Shown here one piece after another: positions 33,899 to 44,121 of a stretch of DNA of 64,000 nt. Position 1 is the first letter of the stretch, and every line of letters begins with the position of its first letter. The notes under the pieces were generated by a model. It made no database searches. It was not told the DNA's origin and saw only the letters and a program-made list of their open reading frames with translations. Location: positions 1-64,000 of the forward strand of contig NZ_MLAP01000003.1 of the NCBI RefSeq assembly GCF_002272865.1, given 5' to 3'. Made by a program: the position numbers and the translations under genes. Source of the stretch: Helicobacter sp. 12S02634-8. Lineage in GTDB: Bacteria; Campylobacterota; Campylobacteria; Campylobacterales; Helicobacteraceae.

Positions 33899-34669
33899 AT
33901 GGACTGCTTTGCAAAGCGGATTATCCCCTGCTTGGATATCCATAATGGAAAGGTTGTCAAAGGGGTTAATTTCATCGGACTCAAGGACATGGGCGATCCT
34001 GCACAAATAGCCAAAAAATACAATGACACAGGGGCTGATGAATTGGTGTTGCTTGATATCAGTGCGACCTATCAAAATCGCCACACAATGATTGATGTGG
34101 TGACTTCTGTAGCTAAGGTTACTTTTATCCCTTTAACCATAGGAGGAGGGATCAAAGACTTGCAAGATATTTATCGGCTCTTAGATGCAGGGGCCGATAA
34201 AGTCAGTCTGAATAGTGCAGCTATCCAAAACCCTGAGCTGATTACAGAAGCGGCCAAACGATTTGGAACACAATGTATCGTGGTCGCTATTGATGTCAAA
34301 AAGCATTCTGCTCTGCCTGATCGATGGGAGGTCTATGTCCGAGGGGGTAGAGAAAATACTCAAAAGGATATGTGTCAATGGGTGCAAGAAGCTTATCAAA
34401 GAGGTGCAGGCGAGATCCTCTTGACAAGTATGGACGCTGATGGCACGCGCACAGGCTATGACATTAACGCCCTCAAGGCCATCAGAACACTCACCAATAT
34501 TCCCTTGATTGCTAGTGGAGGTGCGGGGAAAAAAGAGCATATTTTAGAAGTATTTCAAAAAGATATTGCTGATGGTGCGCTCGCTGCGAGTATCTTCCAT
34601 CTTGACACGATTAAAATTGATACACTCAAGCGCTACCTCCATACAAACAAAATCCCCATAAGGCTCTAA
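33899..34669 (+). CDS. hisF: Imidazole glycerol phosphate synthase cyclase subunit
   Basis: 256 residues, the family length. (beta-alpha)8 barrel with catalytic Asp in [16 protein letters not shown] (D13 region) and [15 protein letters not shown] (D about 180), and phosphate loops PLTIGGGI and IASGGAG. Makes the imidazole ring in histidine synthesis and releases AICAR. No other his genes are nearby, so HisH and the rest must be elsewhere. H. pylori lacks this pathway, so this marks a more prototrophic relative. Abuts the next gene with no gap. Confidence 0.95.
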   Translation: MDCFAKRIIPCLDIHNGKVVKGVNFIGLKDMGDPAQIAKKYNDTGADELVLLDISATYQNRHTMIDVVTSVAKVTFIPLTIGGGIKDLQDIYRLLDAGADKVSLNSAAIQNPELITEAAKRFGTQCIVVAIDVKKHSALPDRWEVYVRGGRENTQKDMCQWVQEAYQRGAGEILLTSMDADGTRTGYDINALKAIRTLTNIPLIASGGAGKKEHILEVFQKDIADGALAASIFHLDTIKIDTLKRYLHTNKIPIRL

Positions 34670-35212
34670 ATGTTTATCTGTGCTGGAAAATCTGAAAGTT
34701 TTAGCTTCGCGCAACCTATTGGTATCGGTCTTATCGATACGGCTATCAACCTCAGCAATCTTTGCGGTCGTGAAGTTGTTGATTTATTGGTCTTTGTCGG
34801 CACAGCAGGGGCATATAATCCCCATATCTCGCCCCTAGAAATCTTTATCAGCACGCAAGCAACACAAATCGAAGCTAGCTATACTGATTCTCAAAGTTAC
34901 ACGCCCATTGACAACCATATCGATAGCCAAGCAATTGTTCCATATGAAACATTCAGTGCTGTCATCAATTCAAGCAACTATATCCACACCGATCCTAACT
35001 TCGCAAAAAAAATGTGCCACGCAAATATCTTGCTAGAAAATATGGAATTTTTCTCTGTGCTAAAAGTCGCCCAAGTATTCCAAATCCCCTGTTATGGGAT
35101 TTTTTGTATCACCAATCACTGCAACAAGCAAGCACATCAAGATTTCCTATCCCGCCACGCACAAGCAAAGGAAAAGCTTGAAGACTTTATCCGCAAAAAC
35201 TATCCCCTATAA
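34670..35212 (+). CDS. punB: Purine-nucleoside phosphorylase-like protein (PNP/UDP family)
   Basis: 180 residues, shorter than the 230-260 usual for nucleoside phosphorylases. LLVFVGTAGAYNPHI (about 40-54) matches the phosphate/ribose loop region, and ENMEFFSVLKVAQVFQIPCYGIF (EN at about 123) matches the family's catalytic-Glu segment and following helix; NHCNKQAHQDF fits the C-terminal loop, where most members have an Asp. I recall an H. pylori protein of about this length, PunB (HP1530). Starts directly at the hisF stop. Activity unproven. Confidence 0.7.
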   Translation: MFICAGKSESFSFAQPIGIGLIDTAINLSNLCGREVVDLLVFVGTAGAYNPHISPLEIFISTQATQIEASYTDSQSYTPIDNHIDSQAIVPYETFSAVINSSNYIHTDPNFAKKMCHANILLENMEFFSVLKVAQVFQIPCYGIFCITNHCNKQAHQDFLSRHAQAKEKLEDFIRKNYPL

Positions 35213-35221
35213 ACGAGAAAG

Positions 35222-36295
35222 ATGATGAAAAAAAATATTTATGACTACGCACTCAAAGAACTCCAAAACACTATCTCGCCCGCATTTCGTGCCAAACAAA
35301 TCTATCAATGGCTCTATATCCACTATGCCGATACATTTTCAGAAATGCTCAATCTCCCCAAAGACCTCCGAGAAGAGCTCGACAATACCTATACAATCAA
35401 AAATTTAGAAATAATGCGCGTCCAAACAAGCAAAGATGGGAGCAAAAAATATCTATTCCGAACAAAAGATGGCTTGAGTTTTGAGAGTGTTTTGATCAAA
35501 ATGCGGGATAAAAAATATGCCCCCGATGGGCAGGTCATTGAAAGTGAAAAATGGACTTTTTGCCTTTCTAGTCAGATAGGGTGCAAGGTCGGCTGTGCTT
35601 TTTGCTACACAGCAAAGGGAGGGTTTGAGCGCAATCTCAGTAGAGGTGAAATCGTCGAGCAAGTCGTGCAGCTCAAAAGAGATAATGCCATTGCCCCTGA
35701 AAAACGAGTCAATATCGTGTATATGGGAATGGGCGAGCCACTCAATAATATGGAAAATGTCGTAAATGCTATCAGAATCTTGAGTGAGCTTGATGGATTA
35801 TCCATCTCTCCTAGGAGGCAGACGATCTCTACAAGCGGGATTGCGCCTAAAATTATCGAGCTAGGCAAACTCAAGCTCGGTGTCCAGCTTGCCATTTCAT
35901 TGCACGCTGTAGATAATACACTCCGAAGCAAACTGATCCCAATGAATAAGGCTTATAACATAGAAAGTGTGATCCAAGCAGTCAAAAGCTTCCCTGTAGA
36001 TGAACGCAAGAGGGTGATGTTTGAATACTTAGTCATCAAAAATATCAATGACGATCTCCAAAGTGCGAAAAAACTACTCAAATTACTCGATGGTATCAAA
36101 GCAAAAGTGAATCTCATCTTGTTTAATCCCCACGAAGGCTCAGAATTCCAGCGCCCTGACCCCCATCAAGTCAAGGCATTTGCTGACTTTTTGATAGCAA
36201 GAGGACTTTTATGCACCATCAGAGAGTCCAAAGGCATTGATATTGATGCTGCTTGCGGGCAGCTCAGAGAAAAAGAATTAGAAAAAATATCTTGA
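35222..36295 (+). CDS. rlmN: 23S rRNA (adenine2503-C2)/tRNA methyltransferase RlmN
   Basis: 357 residues. Radical SAM cluster CKVGCAFCYTAKGG (about 120), GMGEPLNN (about 173) and the methyl-carrying Cys near the C-terminus (DAACGQLREKE, about 346) are visible. Methylates A2503 of 23S rRNA and A37 of some tRNAs. An ATG ATG pair starts the frame; either could serve. In H. pylori the orthologue lies next to kdsD. Confidence 0.95.
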   Translation: MMKKNIYDYALKELQNTISPAFRAKQIYQWLYIHYADTFSEMLNLPKDLREELDNTYTIKNLEIMRVQTSKDGSKKYLFRTKDGLSFESVLIKMRDKKYAPDGQVIESEKWTFCLSSQIGCKVGCAFCYTAKGGFERNLSRGEIVEQVVQLKRDNAIAPEKRVNIVYMGMGEPLNNMENVVNAIRILSELDGLSISPRRQTISTSGIAPKIIELGKLKLGVQLAISLHAVDNTLRSKLIPMNKAYNIESVIQAVKSFPVDERKRVMFEYLVIKNINDDLQSAKKLLKLLDGIKAKVNLILFNPHEGSEFQRPDPHQVKAFADFLIARGLLCTIRESKGIDIDAACGQLREKELEKIS

Positions 36296-36328
36296 TGTTT
36301 CATATGAAACATTGATAAAGGAGTCAAA

Positions 36329-36427
36329 ATGGATTTACTGGATTTGTCTTTACTGATATTTTTGATATTAGTATTTGTAATCGGCATAGGCTACTATGTC
36401 TGGGTTGTTCTTAAAAGCAAGGAGTGA
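36329..36427 (+). CDS. 32-residue single-span membrane peptide
   Basis: ATG GAT TTA at 36329 follows a perfect AAAGGAGTCAAA. The product is acidic at the start (MDLLDLS), then has a hydrophobic span LLIFLILVFVIGIGYYVWVV, then Lys-Ser-Lys-Glu. The final codons AAG GAG are themselves the Shine-Dalgarno for queH, whose ATG is at 36431. Strong ribosome site, clean membrane span and coupling make it a likely real gene. Function unknown. Confidence 0.7.
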   Translation: MDLLDLSLLIFLILVFVIGIGYYVWVVLKSKE

Positions 36428-36430
36428 TTG

Positions 36431-37582
36431 ATGTTGGTGCATATTTGTTGCTCTGTCGATAGCCATTATTTTTTGAGTGAATTGCAAAAGGTCTATCCTG
36501 AAGAAACATTTACAGGCTATTTCTATAACCCTAATATACACCCCAAAAGCGAGCACGATCTGCGGCTCAATGATGTAAAAAGAAGCTGCGAAATGCTAGG
36601 AGTCAAGCTGATTGTAGGGGATTATGATACGCACCATTGGCTAGAGGGCGTCAAGGGGCTTGAGCTAGAACCAGAAAAGGGCGATCGATGCACGCAATGT
36701 TTTGATATCCGTTTGGCTAGGAGCGCTGCAGTCGCTAAAGAAATCAATGAAACAAAATTCACCACCACGCTGCTCTCTAGTCCGATGAAAGAGCAAGAAA
36801 AGCTCTATATGCAAGGGGATACAATCGCTAAAAATCACGGCCTAGAGTTTATCAAAATCAATGTGCGCGCAAATGGCGGGACGCAAAAACAAAATGAACT
36901 TGCCAAGGCCGATAATCTCTATAGACAAAATTATTGTGGTTGTAAATTCGCACTCCAACAGCAAAGAAGCAAGCAAAACCGATTCTCTCTTGAGATGATG
37001 AGCCATATCGGTGCACAGATCCTCCCAGGCAGTATCGAAGAAAGACAAAAAACTTTTGCCCATAGAGATACCCTTGAGAGAGAGGGCAGAGAATATGTTT
37101 TGCTCCAAAGAAAATACATAGTATGGAGGTTACTCAATGCCAAAATACAAAGTCTGAGCAAGGTAATCCCTAGCTATATCATCGCTAAATCCCAAAATAA
37201 AAAAGACGCAAGGACGGGGCCTATCCTCTGGATCAAGCCCAATCTGTTTGAAAACTTGCCTCGATTCTATGCGATGGAAGACAAAAAAGAAAAATATCAG
37301 AACAAGCAATACTTAATCGGGGTTTCAAAAAAAGACGATACTATTTTTGTGCATTTGCACCTTTTGAATTTATTACTCGATACGCATTATCCATCTATCA
37401 AAGAGCTAGCATACCACCCACCCAAATATGAAGATGAGCTATTTTTCAGAAATATTTTATGTGGTCAAGAGAGTATCAATCCCATTGTGGTTGTCGATGA
37501 GATTTTTTCTGGCAATATTTGTGTGCAGATTCAAGGGATTTTTCAAGAGGAGGCAGTTTTTAGGGTGGTAGAAAATTTGTAA
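36431..37582 (+). CDS. queH: Epoxyqueuosine reductase QueH
   Basis: 383 residues from the ATG at 36431. QueH motifs are HICCS (residues 4-8), GDRCTQCFDIR (about 84-94) and NYCGCKFAL (about 173), which bind an Fe-S cluster and a second iron. Reduces epoxyqueuosine to queuosine in the wobble base of tRNA. The C-terminal 180 residues form an extra domain beyond the short QueH form (about 200 residues); its role is unknown to me, although long QueH forms occur in Helicobacter and Campylobacter relatives. Confidence 0.88.
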   Translation: MLVHICCSVDSHYFLSELQKVYPEETFTGYFYNPNIHPKSEHDLRLNDVKRSCEMLGVKLIVGDYDTHHWLEGVKGLELEPEKGDRCTQCFDIRLARSAAVAKEINETKFTTTLLSSPMKEQEKLYMQGDTIAKNHGLEFIKINVRANGGTQKQNELAKADNLYRQNYCGCKFALQQQRSKQNRFSLEMMSHIGAQILPGSIEERQKTFAHRDTLEREGREYVLLQRKYIVWRLLNAKIQSLSKVIPSYIIAKSQNKKDARTGPILWIKPNLFENLPRFYAMEDKKEKYQNKQYLIGVSKKDDTIFVHLHLLNLLLDTHYPSIKELAYHPPKYEDELFFRNILCGQESINPIVVVDEIFSGNICVQIQGIFQEEAVFRVVENL

Positions 37583-37633
37583 TTAAAAGATATTTTGCTA
37601 AAATCACAGACCAGTAACACGCAAAGGCAAAAA

Positions 37634-38089
37634 ATGATGGATATAAACAAAATCAAAAAGATACTACCTCATAGATACCCGATGCTTTTAGTCGATAAAA
37701 TTATTGATATAGAACCTAATATCAGCATTAGGGCATATAAAAATATCACGATCAATGAAGAAGTATTTTTGGGGCATTTCCCTAAGCAGCCTATCTATCC
37801 GGGTGTGATGATTGTAGAGGGTATGGCGCAAGCTGGCGGGATTCTTGCCTTTGTAAGCACTTGGGGTGATGATGTAGCAATGGCTGAGGATAAAATCGTT
37901 TATTTCATGACGATTGATAAAGTAAAATTCCGCATACCTGTTGTTCCTGGCGATCGATTAGAATACCAACTCAAAGTCCTCAAGCACAAAGGAGCTGTTT
38001 GGCAGCTAGAGGGCAAGGCATTTGTTGATGGGAAAATGGTCGCTGAAGCAGAGCTCAAAGCAATGGTAGCTGATAGAGAAAAGGACTAA
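37634..38089 (+). CDS. fabZ: 3-hydroxyacyl-ACP dehydratase FabZ
   Basis: 151 residues from the ATG at 37634, six bases after AAAGG; the frame opens earlier at 37595 without a Shine-Dalgarno. The hotdog signature ILPHRYPMLLVDKI (about 9-22) and GHFPKQPIYPGVMIVEGMAQ with catalytic His and Glu are clear. Dehydrates hydroxyacyl-ACP in fatty acid elongation and balances substrate use with LpxA, encoded next. Confidence 0.94.
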   Translation: MMDINKIKKILPHRYPMLLVDKIIDIEPNISIRAYKNITINEEVFLGHFPKQPIYPGVMIVEGMAQAGGILAFVSTWGDDVAMAEDKIVYFMTIDKVKFRIPVVPGDRLEYQLKVLKHKGAVWQLEGKAFVDGKMVAEAELKAMVADREKD

Positions 38090-38094
38090 AACAA

Positions 38095-38898
38095 ATGTTA
38101 GGACAACAATTAATAGCCGACACAGCAATTATCAAAAAAGGTGCTAAGATTGGTGCAGATGTTGAAATTGGTGATTTTTGTGTGATAGGGGAAAATGTCG
38201 AAATCAAAGCCGGCAGTAAGCTCTATAATAATGTGACTATTTTAGGCGATACGCAGATTGGTCATAACAACACAATATTCCCTTATGCAGTGCTAGGCAC
38301 AATGCCTCAAGATCTCAAATATAGTGGTGAAAAAGTAGAGCTTATCATTGGGGATAATAATCTCATACGCGAACATTGTATGATAAACCCTGGCACAAAA
38401 GGAGGTATCGGGAAGACCTTGATTGGAGATCACAATCTCTTGATGGCTTATGTGCATGTAGCACACGATTGTATCATTGGCAACCACTGCATTTTAGCAA
38501 ACAACGCGACATTAGGCGGGCATGTTGTTATGGGTGATCATATCAATATCGGGGGCATGACCCCTATCCATCAATTTGTCAAAATCGGAGATGGCGCGAT
38601 GATAGCTGGGGGCTCGGCCTTGACACAAGATATACCGCCATTTTGTATGGCAGAGGGCAATAGGGCTCTCATACGCGGACTCAACAAACACCGTATGCGC
38701 AAGCTCCTCTCCCATCAAGATATTGATTTTATCAGTCAGCTTTATAAAAGATTATTTTCTGGCACAGCCCCTATCAGAGAGATTGCACGCGATGAGATTC
38801 AAAAAGATCCTAACAATCCATACACACTCAAAATTTGTAATTTTATCTTGCAATCAGAACGAGGGATCCCAATCAAAAAAGGTAGCTTAGATGACTAA
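38095..38898 (+). CDS. lpxA: UDP-N-acetylglucosamine acyltransferase
   Basis: 267 residues. Left-handed beta-helix hexapeptides (about 10-185; [20 protein letters not shown]) with the catalytic His in the [16 protein letters not shown] region (about 123) and the C-terminal [11 protein letters not shown]-like helix (here [11 protein letters not shown]). First committed step of lipid A synthesis. Five bases after fabZ, and overlaps clpX by eight. Confidence 0.95.
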   Translation: MLGQQLIADTAIIKKGAKIGADVEIGDFCVIGENVEIKAGSKLYNNVTILGDTQIGHNNTIFPYAVLGTMPQDLKYSGEKVELIIGDNNLIREHCMINPGTKGGIGKTLIGDHNLLMAYVHVAHDCIIGNHCILANNATLGGHVVMGDHINIGGMTPIHQFVKIGDGAMIAGGSALTQDIPPFCMAEGNRALIRGLNKHRMRKLLSHQDIDFISQLYKRLFSGTAPIREIARDEIQKDPNNPYTLKICNFILQSERGIPIKKGSLDD

Positions 38899-40165
38899 AA
38901 CAAGACGTTGCAGTTTTTGCGGTAAATTTGAATCCAAAGAGTGCCAGATATTTTCTGGCAAAGCAGGCACAGAAGCACATATCTGTATATTTTGTGTCAA
39001 AAGCCTTTATGAATGGATTATTGGCAACCAAGACAACCAAAAAGAGTTGATAGACCCCTCACACGCCCAAGAATCTCCACTCAAAAAAATCCCCACGCCC
39101 AAAGAACTCAAAAAAGCCCTTGATGCATATGTCATCGGGCAAGAAAATGCCAAAAAAGTATTTTCTGTAGCTGTCTATAACCACTACAAGCGCATACTCA
39201 ACAAACTCCCTGACAATGATGATGGGGTAGAAATATCTAAGTCCAATATCTTGCTGATTGGTCCTACAGGGAGTGGCAAGACACTCATGGCACAGACTTT
39301 AGCGAGGTTTTTAAATATCCCGATTGCTATCTGCGATGCGACAAGCCTTACAGAAGCTGGGTATGTCGGCGAAGATGTGGAAAATATCTTGACTCGCTTG
39401 CTCCAAGCAGCTGATGGTGATGTCCAAAAAGCCCAAAATGGAATTGTATTCATTGATGAAATCGATAAAATCTCGCGTCTTTCTGAAAATCGCTCCATCA
39501 CGCGCGATGTGTCTGGAGAGGGCGTGCAGCAAGCCTTGCTAAAAATCATTGAGGGCAGTGTCGTTAATATCCCTCCCAAAGGCGGGAGAAAGCACCCCAA
39601 TCAAGACTTTATCCAGATAGATACTAGCAATATTCTCTTTATCTGCGGGGGGGCATTTGATGGCTTGAATACAATCATCAAAAAACGTTCGAGTCAAAAT
39701 ATTATGGGCTTTGGCAGTGAGAAAAAGACACAGATAGAACAAGATGATGTCTTACATCTTGTTGAGCCCGATGACCTTGTTAATTACGGACTGATCCCTG
39801 AGCTCATCGGACGACTCCATGTCATCACCACCCTAGAAGCTATCACCAAAGAAGCAATGATCGCTATTTTAACCAAGCCCAAAAATGCACTCATCAAGCA
39901 GTATCAAAGACTCTTTAAACTCGATGGGGCAGAGCTTGTTTTCCAAAAAGACGCTATCGAAAAAATAGCCGAACTTGCTATCGGCAGAAAGACAGGGGCA
40001 AGAGGTCTGCGGGCAATTGTCGAAGAATTCAGCACAGATATTATGTTTGATTTGCCTGAATTAAAAGGTTATGAGGTTATAATAACAGAAGATTGTGTCA
40101 CAAAGATGAGTAAACCACTTTTGATCAAAAAGAAAAAACTTTCTCAAGGCGATAAAGGAGCATAA
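38891..40165 (+). CDS. clpX: ATP-dependent Clp protease ATPase subunit ClpX
   Basis: 424 residues. N-terminal zinc finger [12 protein letters not shown]...CIFC (Cys 7, 10, 34 and 37), Walker A GPTGSGKT (about 118-125), Walker B VFIDEIDK (about 183) and sensor/arginine regions ([15 protein letters not shown]). The ClpP-binding loop is IMGFGSE, an epsilonproteobacterial variant of the usual IGF. Unfolds substrates for ClpP. Confidence 0.96.
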   Translation: MTKTRRCSFCGKFESKECQIFSGKAGTEAHICIFCVKSLYEWIIGNQDNQKELIDPSHAQESPLKKIPTPKELKKALDAYVIGQENAKKVFSVAVYNHYKRILNKLPDNDDGVEISKSNILLIGPTGSGKTLMAQTLARFLNIPIAICDATSLTEAGYVGEDVENILTRLLQAADGDVQKAQNGIVFIDEIDKISRLSENRSITRDVSGEGVQQALLKIIEGSVVNIPPKGGRKHPNQDFIQIDTSNILFICGGAFDGLNTIIKKRSSQNIMGFGSEKKTQIEQDDVLHLVEPDDLVNYGLIPELIGRLHVITTLEAITKEAMIAILTKPKNALIKQYQRLFKLDGAELVFQKDAIEKIAELAIGRKTGARGLRAIVEEFSTDIMFDLPELKGYEVIITEDCVTKMSKPLLIKKKKLSQGDKGA

Positions 40166-41205
40166 TGATATTAGATAAAGTAATAGGGCTATTTTCTCAC
40201 GATATAGCCATCGATTTAGGGACAGCCAACACGATTGTGCTGCTCAAAGGACAGGGTATCATCATCAATGAACCCTCAATCGTAGCTGTCAAGACAAACA
40301 AATACAATCGAGATGGTGCGATTCTAGCTGTAGGGCATGAAGCAAAAGAAATGATTGGAAAAACCCCCGGAGGTATCCAAGCGATCCGACCGATGAAAGA
40401 TGGCGTGATTGCAGATTTTGATATCACCGAAAAAATGATCCGTTATTTCATCGAAAAAGCCCATAAACGCAAATCTTTGATTCGACCACGGATTATGGTT
40501 TGTGTCCCTTATGGACTTACAGGTGTCGAACGGAAAGCTGTCAAAGAATCAGCAATGAGCGCAGGGGCTAGAGAGGTATTTCTCATCGAAGAACCCATGG
40601 CCGCAGCTATCGGAGCAGGCCTACCCATCAGAGAGCCCCAAGGCAGCTTGATTGTGGATATTGGTGGGGGGACTACTGAGATTGGTGTGATTTCTTTAGG
40701 TGGGCTTGTCATATCCAAATCGATTCGTGTAGCTGGAGATAAACTCGATGTAGCTATCGTAGATTATATCCGCAAAAAATACAATCTCCTCATTGGCGAG
40801 CGCACTGGAGAAGAGATCAAAATCCAAATCGGATCGGCCTCACCCCTAGAAACTCCACTTTCTATGCAGGTCAAAGGCAGGGATCAAGTCAGTGGCTTAC
40901 TCAATACCATAGAGCTCACGAGCGAAGATATCCGCGATGCTATCAAAGACCAACTCAAAGAAATCAGCAATGCACTCAAGAGTGTTTTAGAATCTGTGCC
41001 CCCAGACCTAGCAGGGGATATTGTCGAAAATGGTATCGTCTTAACAGGTGGTGGCGCACTCATCAGAGGACTTGATAAATACCTCTCTGATATTGTCAAG
41101 CTCCCAGTATATGTAGGCAATGAACCACTCCTTGCTGTCGCTAAAGGCACAGGAAAGGCCATCGAAGAATTGGATTTATTGCACCATATAGGCGCTCAAG
41201 ACTGA
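40165..41205 (+). CDS. mreB: Rod shape-determining protein MreB
   Basis: 346 residues. Actin fold: [16 protein letters not shown] (phosphate 1, about 16), [29 protein letters not shown] (phosphate 2, about 164) and [14 protein letters not shown] (adenosine loop, about 291). Forms the membrane-bound filament guiding side-wall synthesis. Start overlaps the clpX stop by one base (TAATG). Confidence 0.96.
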   Translation: MILDKVIGLFSHDIAIDLGTANTIVLLKGQGIIINEPSIVAVKTNKYNRDGAILAVGHEAKEMIGKTPGGIQAIRPMKDGVIADFDITEKMIRYFIEKAHKRKSLIRPRIMVCVPYGLTGVERKAVKESAMSAGAREVFLIEEPMAAAIGAGLPIREPQGSLIVDIGGGTTEIGVISLGGLVISKSIRVAGDKLDVAIVDYIRKKYNLLIGERTGEEIKIQIGSASPLETPLSMQVKGRDQVSGLLNTIELTSEDIRDAIKDQLKEISNALKSVLESVPPDLAGDIVENGIVLTGGGALIRGLDKYLSDIVKLPVYVGNEPLLAVAKGTGKAIEELDLLHHIGAQD

Positions 41206-41218
41206 TTTTAGGGCACAG

Positions 41219-42034
41219 ATGAGATATAGGCCGCTTTCTTTTATCGTTGTTATAGTGGCTTTGATATTTATTACCTTTGACTCCAACCAGACGCTGCGAT
41301 CTGATGTGCTTGATTTGAGCGATAAGATCAAAATCTGGTTTTTCAATGCGCAAGAAAATATCAAGCTTTCTTATCAAAAATACCTCCGACAAGCCAACAC
41401 AATCCAAGAATACGCAGAAAAACTCAAAGACTATTCCAAGCTAGAGTTAGAGCTCCAGACCTTGCAAACGCGCTTCAATGAACTCTCAAACTTCATCAGT
41501 CAAAAATCCCCCTATCAAAATCCAAACTTCATCGCAACTAGGGCGTATTCTTATGTGGGGATTGGGGATTATAATCGCATTTGGCTCGACTTAGATATCA
41601 CAGGCTACCCCACAAACAAAATTTTTGGTATCGTGCAAAATGGCAACGCATTGGGTATTGCTATCATCACAGAGAAACGATTGATGGGCTTACTCAATGG
41701 TGATGAAAATAGTAGCTATGCTGTCTATGTAGGGGAGCAAAAAATCCCTGCTATTATCCGTTATGACAATGCTGATCCCAAAAAGATTTTAGCTGATTTT
41801 ATCCCCTCTTGGCTCAAGATCAATGCAGGCGATGAAGTCATCACAAGTGGGCTTGATGGGATATTTACCCCTGGTATCCCTGTAGGCAAAGTCATCTCAG
41901 TAGCCCAAAACTACGGCTATATCACTGCTGAAGTCGCCCCCTATGCGCAAAAAAACCATCTGGATTATGTATGGCTTATCGATACTAAAATCATACAAAC
42001 ACATTTTGATTCCTCCAACAAAGACTTGAAATAA
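41219..42034 (+). CDS. mreC: Rod shape-determining protein MreC
   Basis: 271 residues: N-terminal membrane segment (FIVVIVALIFITF, about 6-18), coiled coil (about 45-95) and periplasmic beta domain with GIVQNGNALGIAI and ITSGLDGIFTPGIPVG. Links MreB to periplasmic murein enzymes. Stop overlaps the next gene by one base, so the glycan cassette is read with the mre genes. Confidence 0.93.
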   Translation: MRYRPLSFIVVIVALIFITFDSNQTLRSDVLDLSDKIKIWFFNAQENIKLSYQKYLRQANTIQEYAEKLKDYSKLELELQTLQTRFNELSNFISQKSPYQNPNFIATRAYSYVGIGDYNRIWLDLDITGYPTNKIFGIVQNGNALGIAIITEKRLMGLLNGDENSSYAVYVGEQKIPAIIRYDNADPKKILADFIPSWLKINAGDEVITSGLDGIFTPGIPVGKVISVAQNYGYITAEVAPYAQKNHLDYVWLIDTKIIQTHFDSSNKDLK

Positions 42035-44121
42035 TGCCCCCAAATCCCGCTCCCCACTCAATCGAAGAGATCAACAAGCTCCTTGATGTAGCCACGCAAA
42101 AAGCCCATATTGACGCAGCCCTCAATGCGCTTTTGAATCTATCAGATTTCCCCCATCAGCTCAAAGACCCCGCATACAAAAAAACTTGCCAACAACTCTT
42201 GGAACTCTTTCAAGATAAAATCTATCATCTTGTCTTGAAAAAAGGGGATATTTTAGAACGCGCTTATCTTTGTTTGTTTGCCCTCACAAACACAGATACC
42301 CAAATAGACCCACGATTCAATCCCTTTATTGAGCTCTCAGACAAACATCTCTTTACGCCCACTATCAGTGATGAAGAAAATATAATGCTCTTAGAGCTTG
42401 GGGCTATCGCTAGAATCTTATCGGGTCAAAGAACTGCAGGGCTGCAGGGCTATATCAAAAATATCTGTCTGATTGATATGCGCACCCCTAGCGCCCATAA
42501 GGCAGCAGATTTTATTATCAAGGCTTTTACTCTGCTAGAAATCCCTTTTCAGACTTGTATCAACGCACTCAAAGAGGTCTTAGCACCTGAATATTTTTTC
42601 AGCCTAAACCCCACACAACAACGTTCGATATTCAATTGGCAACTCCAAGTGTTTTGGAATATCAAGCATTTTTTCAATCATCGCGATTGGATAGGGCTCT
42701 ATCCTTTCTGGGAGAAAATATTTTATACGCTCTTAGAAAATCCCAATGCCCAAAAAATCGATGCAGCACTTTATGTGCAGTTTTTTATCTATCACATGTG
42801 TGGCAATAGCTTCACTTCTCAAAATAATTGGCGAGAGTTCAATCAAAAAATCACACAAAAAGCCTCGAGCGTTTATGAAAAATTTACTCAAGATTTTGGC
42901 CTCACACAAGCTATCCATACACCAAAGCCCAAAAAAATCATTGGTTTTTTGCGGGATCGATTTGTAGAAAATTCGCCTTATAAAGTCGAATATAGCTTTT
43001 TAAAAACTTTGGTGCAAAATGAATACTTCCAAAAGCACTATGAAATCCGCATATATTTGATGGGCTTTTTGGAAAAAAGTAATGACGATCCCTTGATCAA
43101 AAGCTCCTATGAAGCCCTAGGTATCCCTATTGTTGATGTGATTGCACCCATCAATCAAGAAGGCTATTACAACTCCCATCTATCCAAGGCCTTGAGTATC
43201 AGAGAATCGATAATCAAAGATGGTGTAGATATTCTCATCAGCCCCAATAATGGCTATGGAATCAGTGATTTTATCCTCGCAAGCAGAAGTGCACCCAAAC
43301 AGGTGTTTTGGAGTCATGGGAACTTTGTCTATGACAGCCCCTATCTCGACTTAAAAATCACGCATATCTGCAGTCAATCAGGCCCTCTTGATTGTGAGGG
43401 TTATCCATTTATGGGCGTGAGTGTGGGTATGGAACCTAGATTTTATAACCCACCGATCCCAGCAGAAATCATCAAAAACGAACGGGCCAAATACCCAAAA
43501 GGGACAATATTAGGGCTCATTGGCAGACTGACTAAAATCGACTCTCTCCCATATCTGCAATGCATTATCCAAATCATGCAAGACTTCCCTGATAGCATAT
43601 TTTTAGCTTGTGGTGTGGGCAATGTCTATGAAATCCAGCAAAAAATCAGTGCAATCAACCCAGCAATCACGGAGCGCTTTTTCTTCCCTGGATATGTTGA
43701 TAGCTCACTTTATGGGCATATCATTGATTTTTGGCCCGATAGTTTCCCGATGGAACAAGGCGAAAGCAAAGTAGAATTTAACGCCAAAGGCGGGCTAATC
43801 CTCACCTTGTCTAAAGAAGGTAAAGAAGCGCGTTTGCATAGGCTTGAAAAGTGGTTTGCAGCGCAGAAGCAAGCCCTAGAAGTAGCACAACAGCAAGAAA
43901 ATATCAGTGCAGAGTTTTTGAGAGAAATTTGGATTGAAGACACTTCTTGCATTGCCTTTGACCCAAAAGACTACCACCAAAAAGCCATCGCACTCCTCAA
44001 TCTCACCCCCAAAGCCAAGCAAAGGCTGATAGAACAAAGATCCTTGATAAGAAAAATCTATGACAACATACGCAAGCAATCCAGTATCAATTCCTTTCTA
44101 AAAGCTATCCAAAATGCATGA
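42034..44121 (+). CDS. Large predicted GT-B glycosyltransferase
   Basis: 695 residues. Residues 1-290 are all-helical with no clear motif. From about 295 (PKKIIGFLRDRFVENSPYKV) a two-Rossmann GT-B-like region follows: SPNNGYGISDF, GLIGRLTKIDSLPYLQ (about 490) and GYVDSSLYGHIIDFW with FPMEQGE near 555-575, which resembles the donor-side end of O-GlcNAc transferase/HMW1C-type (GT41) enzymes. An alpha-helical front plus GT-B end is also the HMW1C layout. Acceptor unknown (protein or glycan). The start overlaps mreC. Confidence 0.6.
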   Translation: MPPNPAPHSIEEINKLLDVATQKAHIDAALNALLNLSDFPHQLKDPAYKKTCQQLLELFQDKIYHLVLKKGDILERAYLCLFALTNTDTQIDPRFNPFIELSDKHLFTPTISDEENIMLLELGAIARILSGQRTAGLQGYIKNICLIDMRTPSAHKAADFIIKAFTLLEIPFQTCINALKEVLAPEYFFSLNPTQQRSIFNWQLQVFWNIKHFFNHRDWIGLYPFWEKIFYTLLENPNAQKIDAALYVQFFIYHMCGNSFTSQNNWREFNQKITQKASSVYEKFTQDFGLTQAIHTPKPKKIIGFLRDRFVENSPYKVEYSFLKTLVQNEYFQKHYEIRIYLMGFLEKSNDDPLIKSSYEALGIPIVDVIAPINQEGYYNSHLSKALSIRESIIKDGVDILISPNNGYGISDFILASRSAPKQVFWSHGNFVYDSPYLDLKITHICSQSGPLDCEGYPFMGVSVGMEPRFYNPPIPAEIIKNERAKYPKGTILGLIGRLTKIDSLPYLQCIIQIMQDFPDSIFLACGVGNVYEIQQKISAINPAITERFFFPGYVDSSLYGHIIDFWPDSFPMEQGESKVEFNAKGGLILTLSKEGKEARLHRLEKWFAAQKQALEVAQQQENISAEFLREIWIEDTSCIAFDPKDYHQKAIALLNLTPKAKQRLIEQRSLIRKIYDNIRKQSSINSFLKAIQNA

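Noticed and set aside
34670-35212. PNP-like gene as a 5'-truncated pseudogene
   Set aside because: It abuts hisF exactly, keeps the substrate-loop and catalytic segments, and H. pylori has a homologue of about the same short length.
38891-40165. ClpX loop variant as a defect
   Set aside because: GFG-type loop occurs in the right place and the zinc finger and ATPase motifs are intact.
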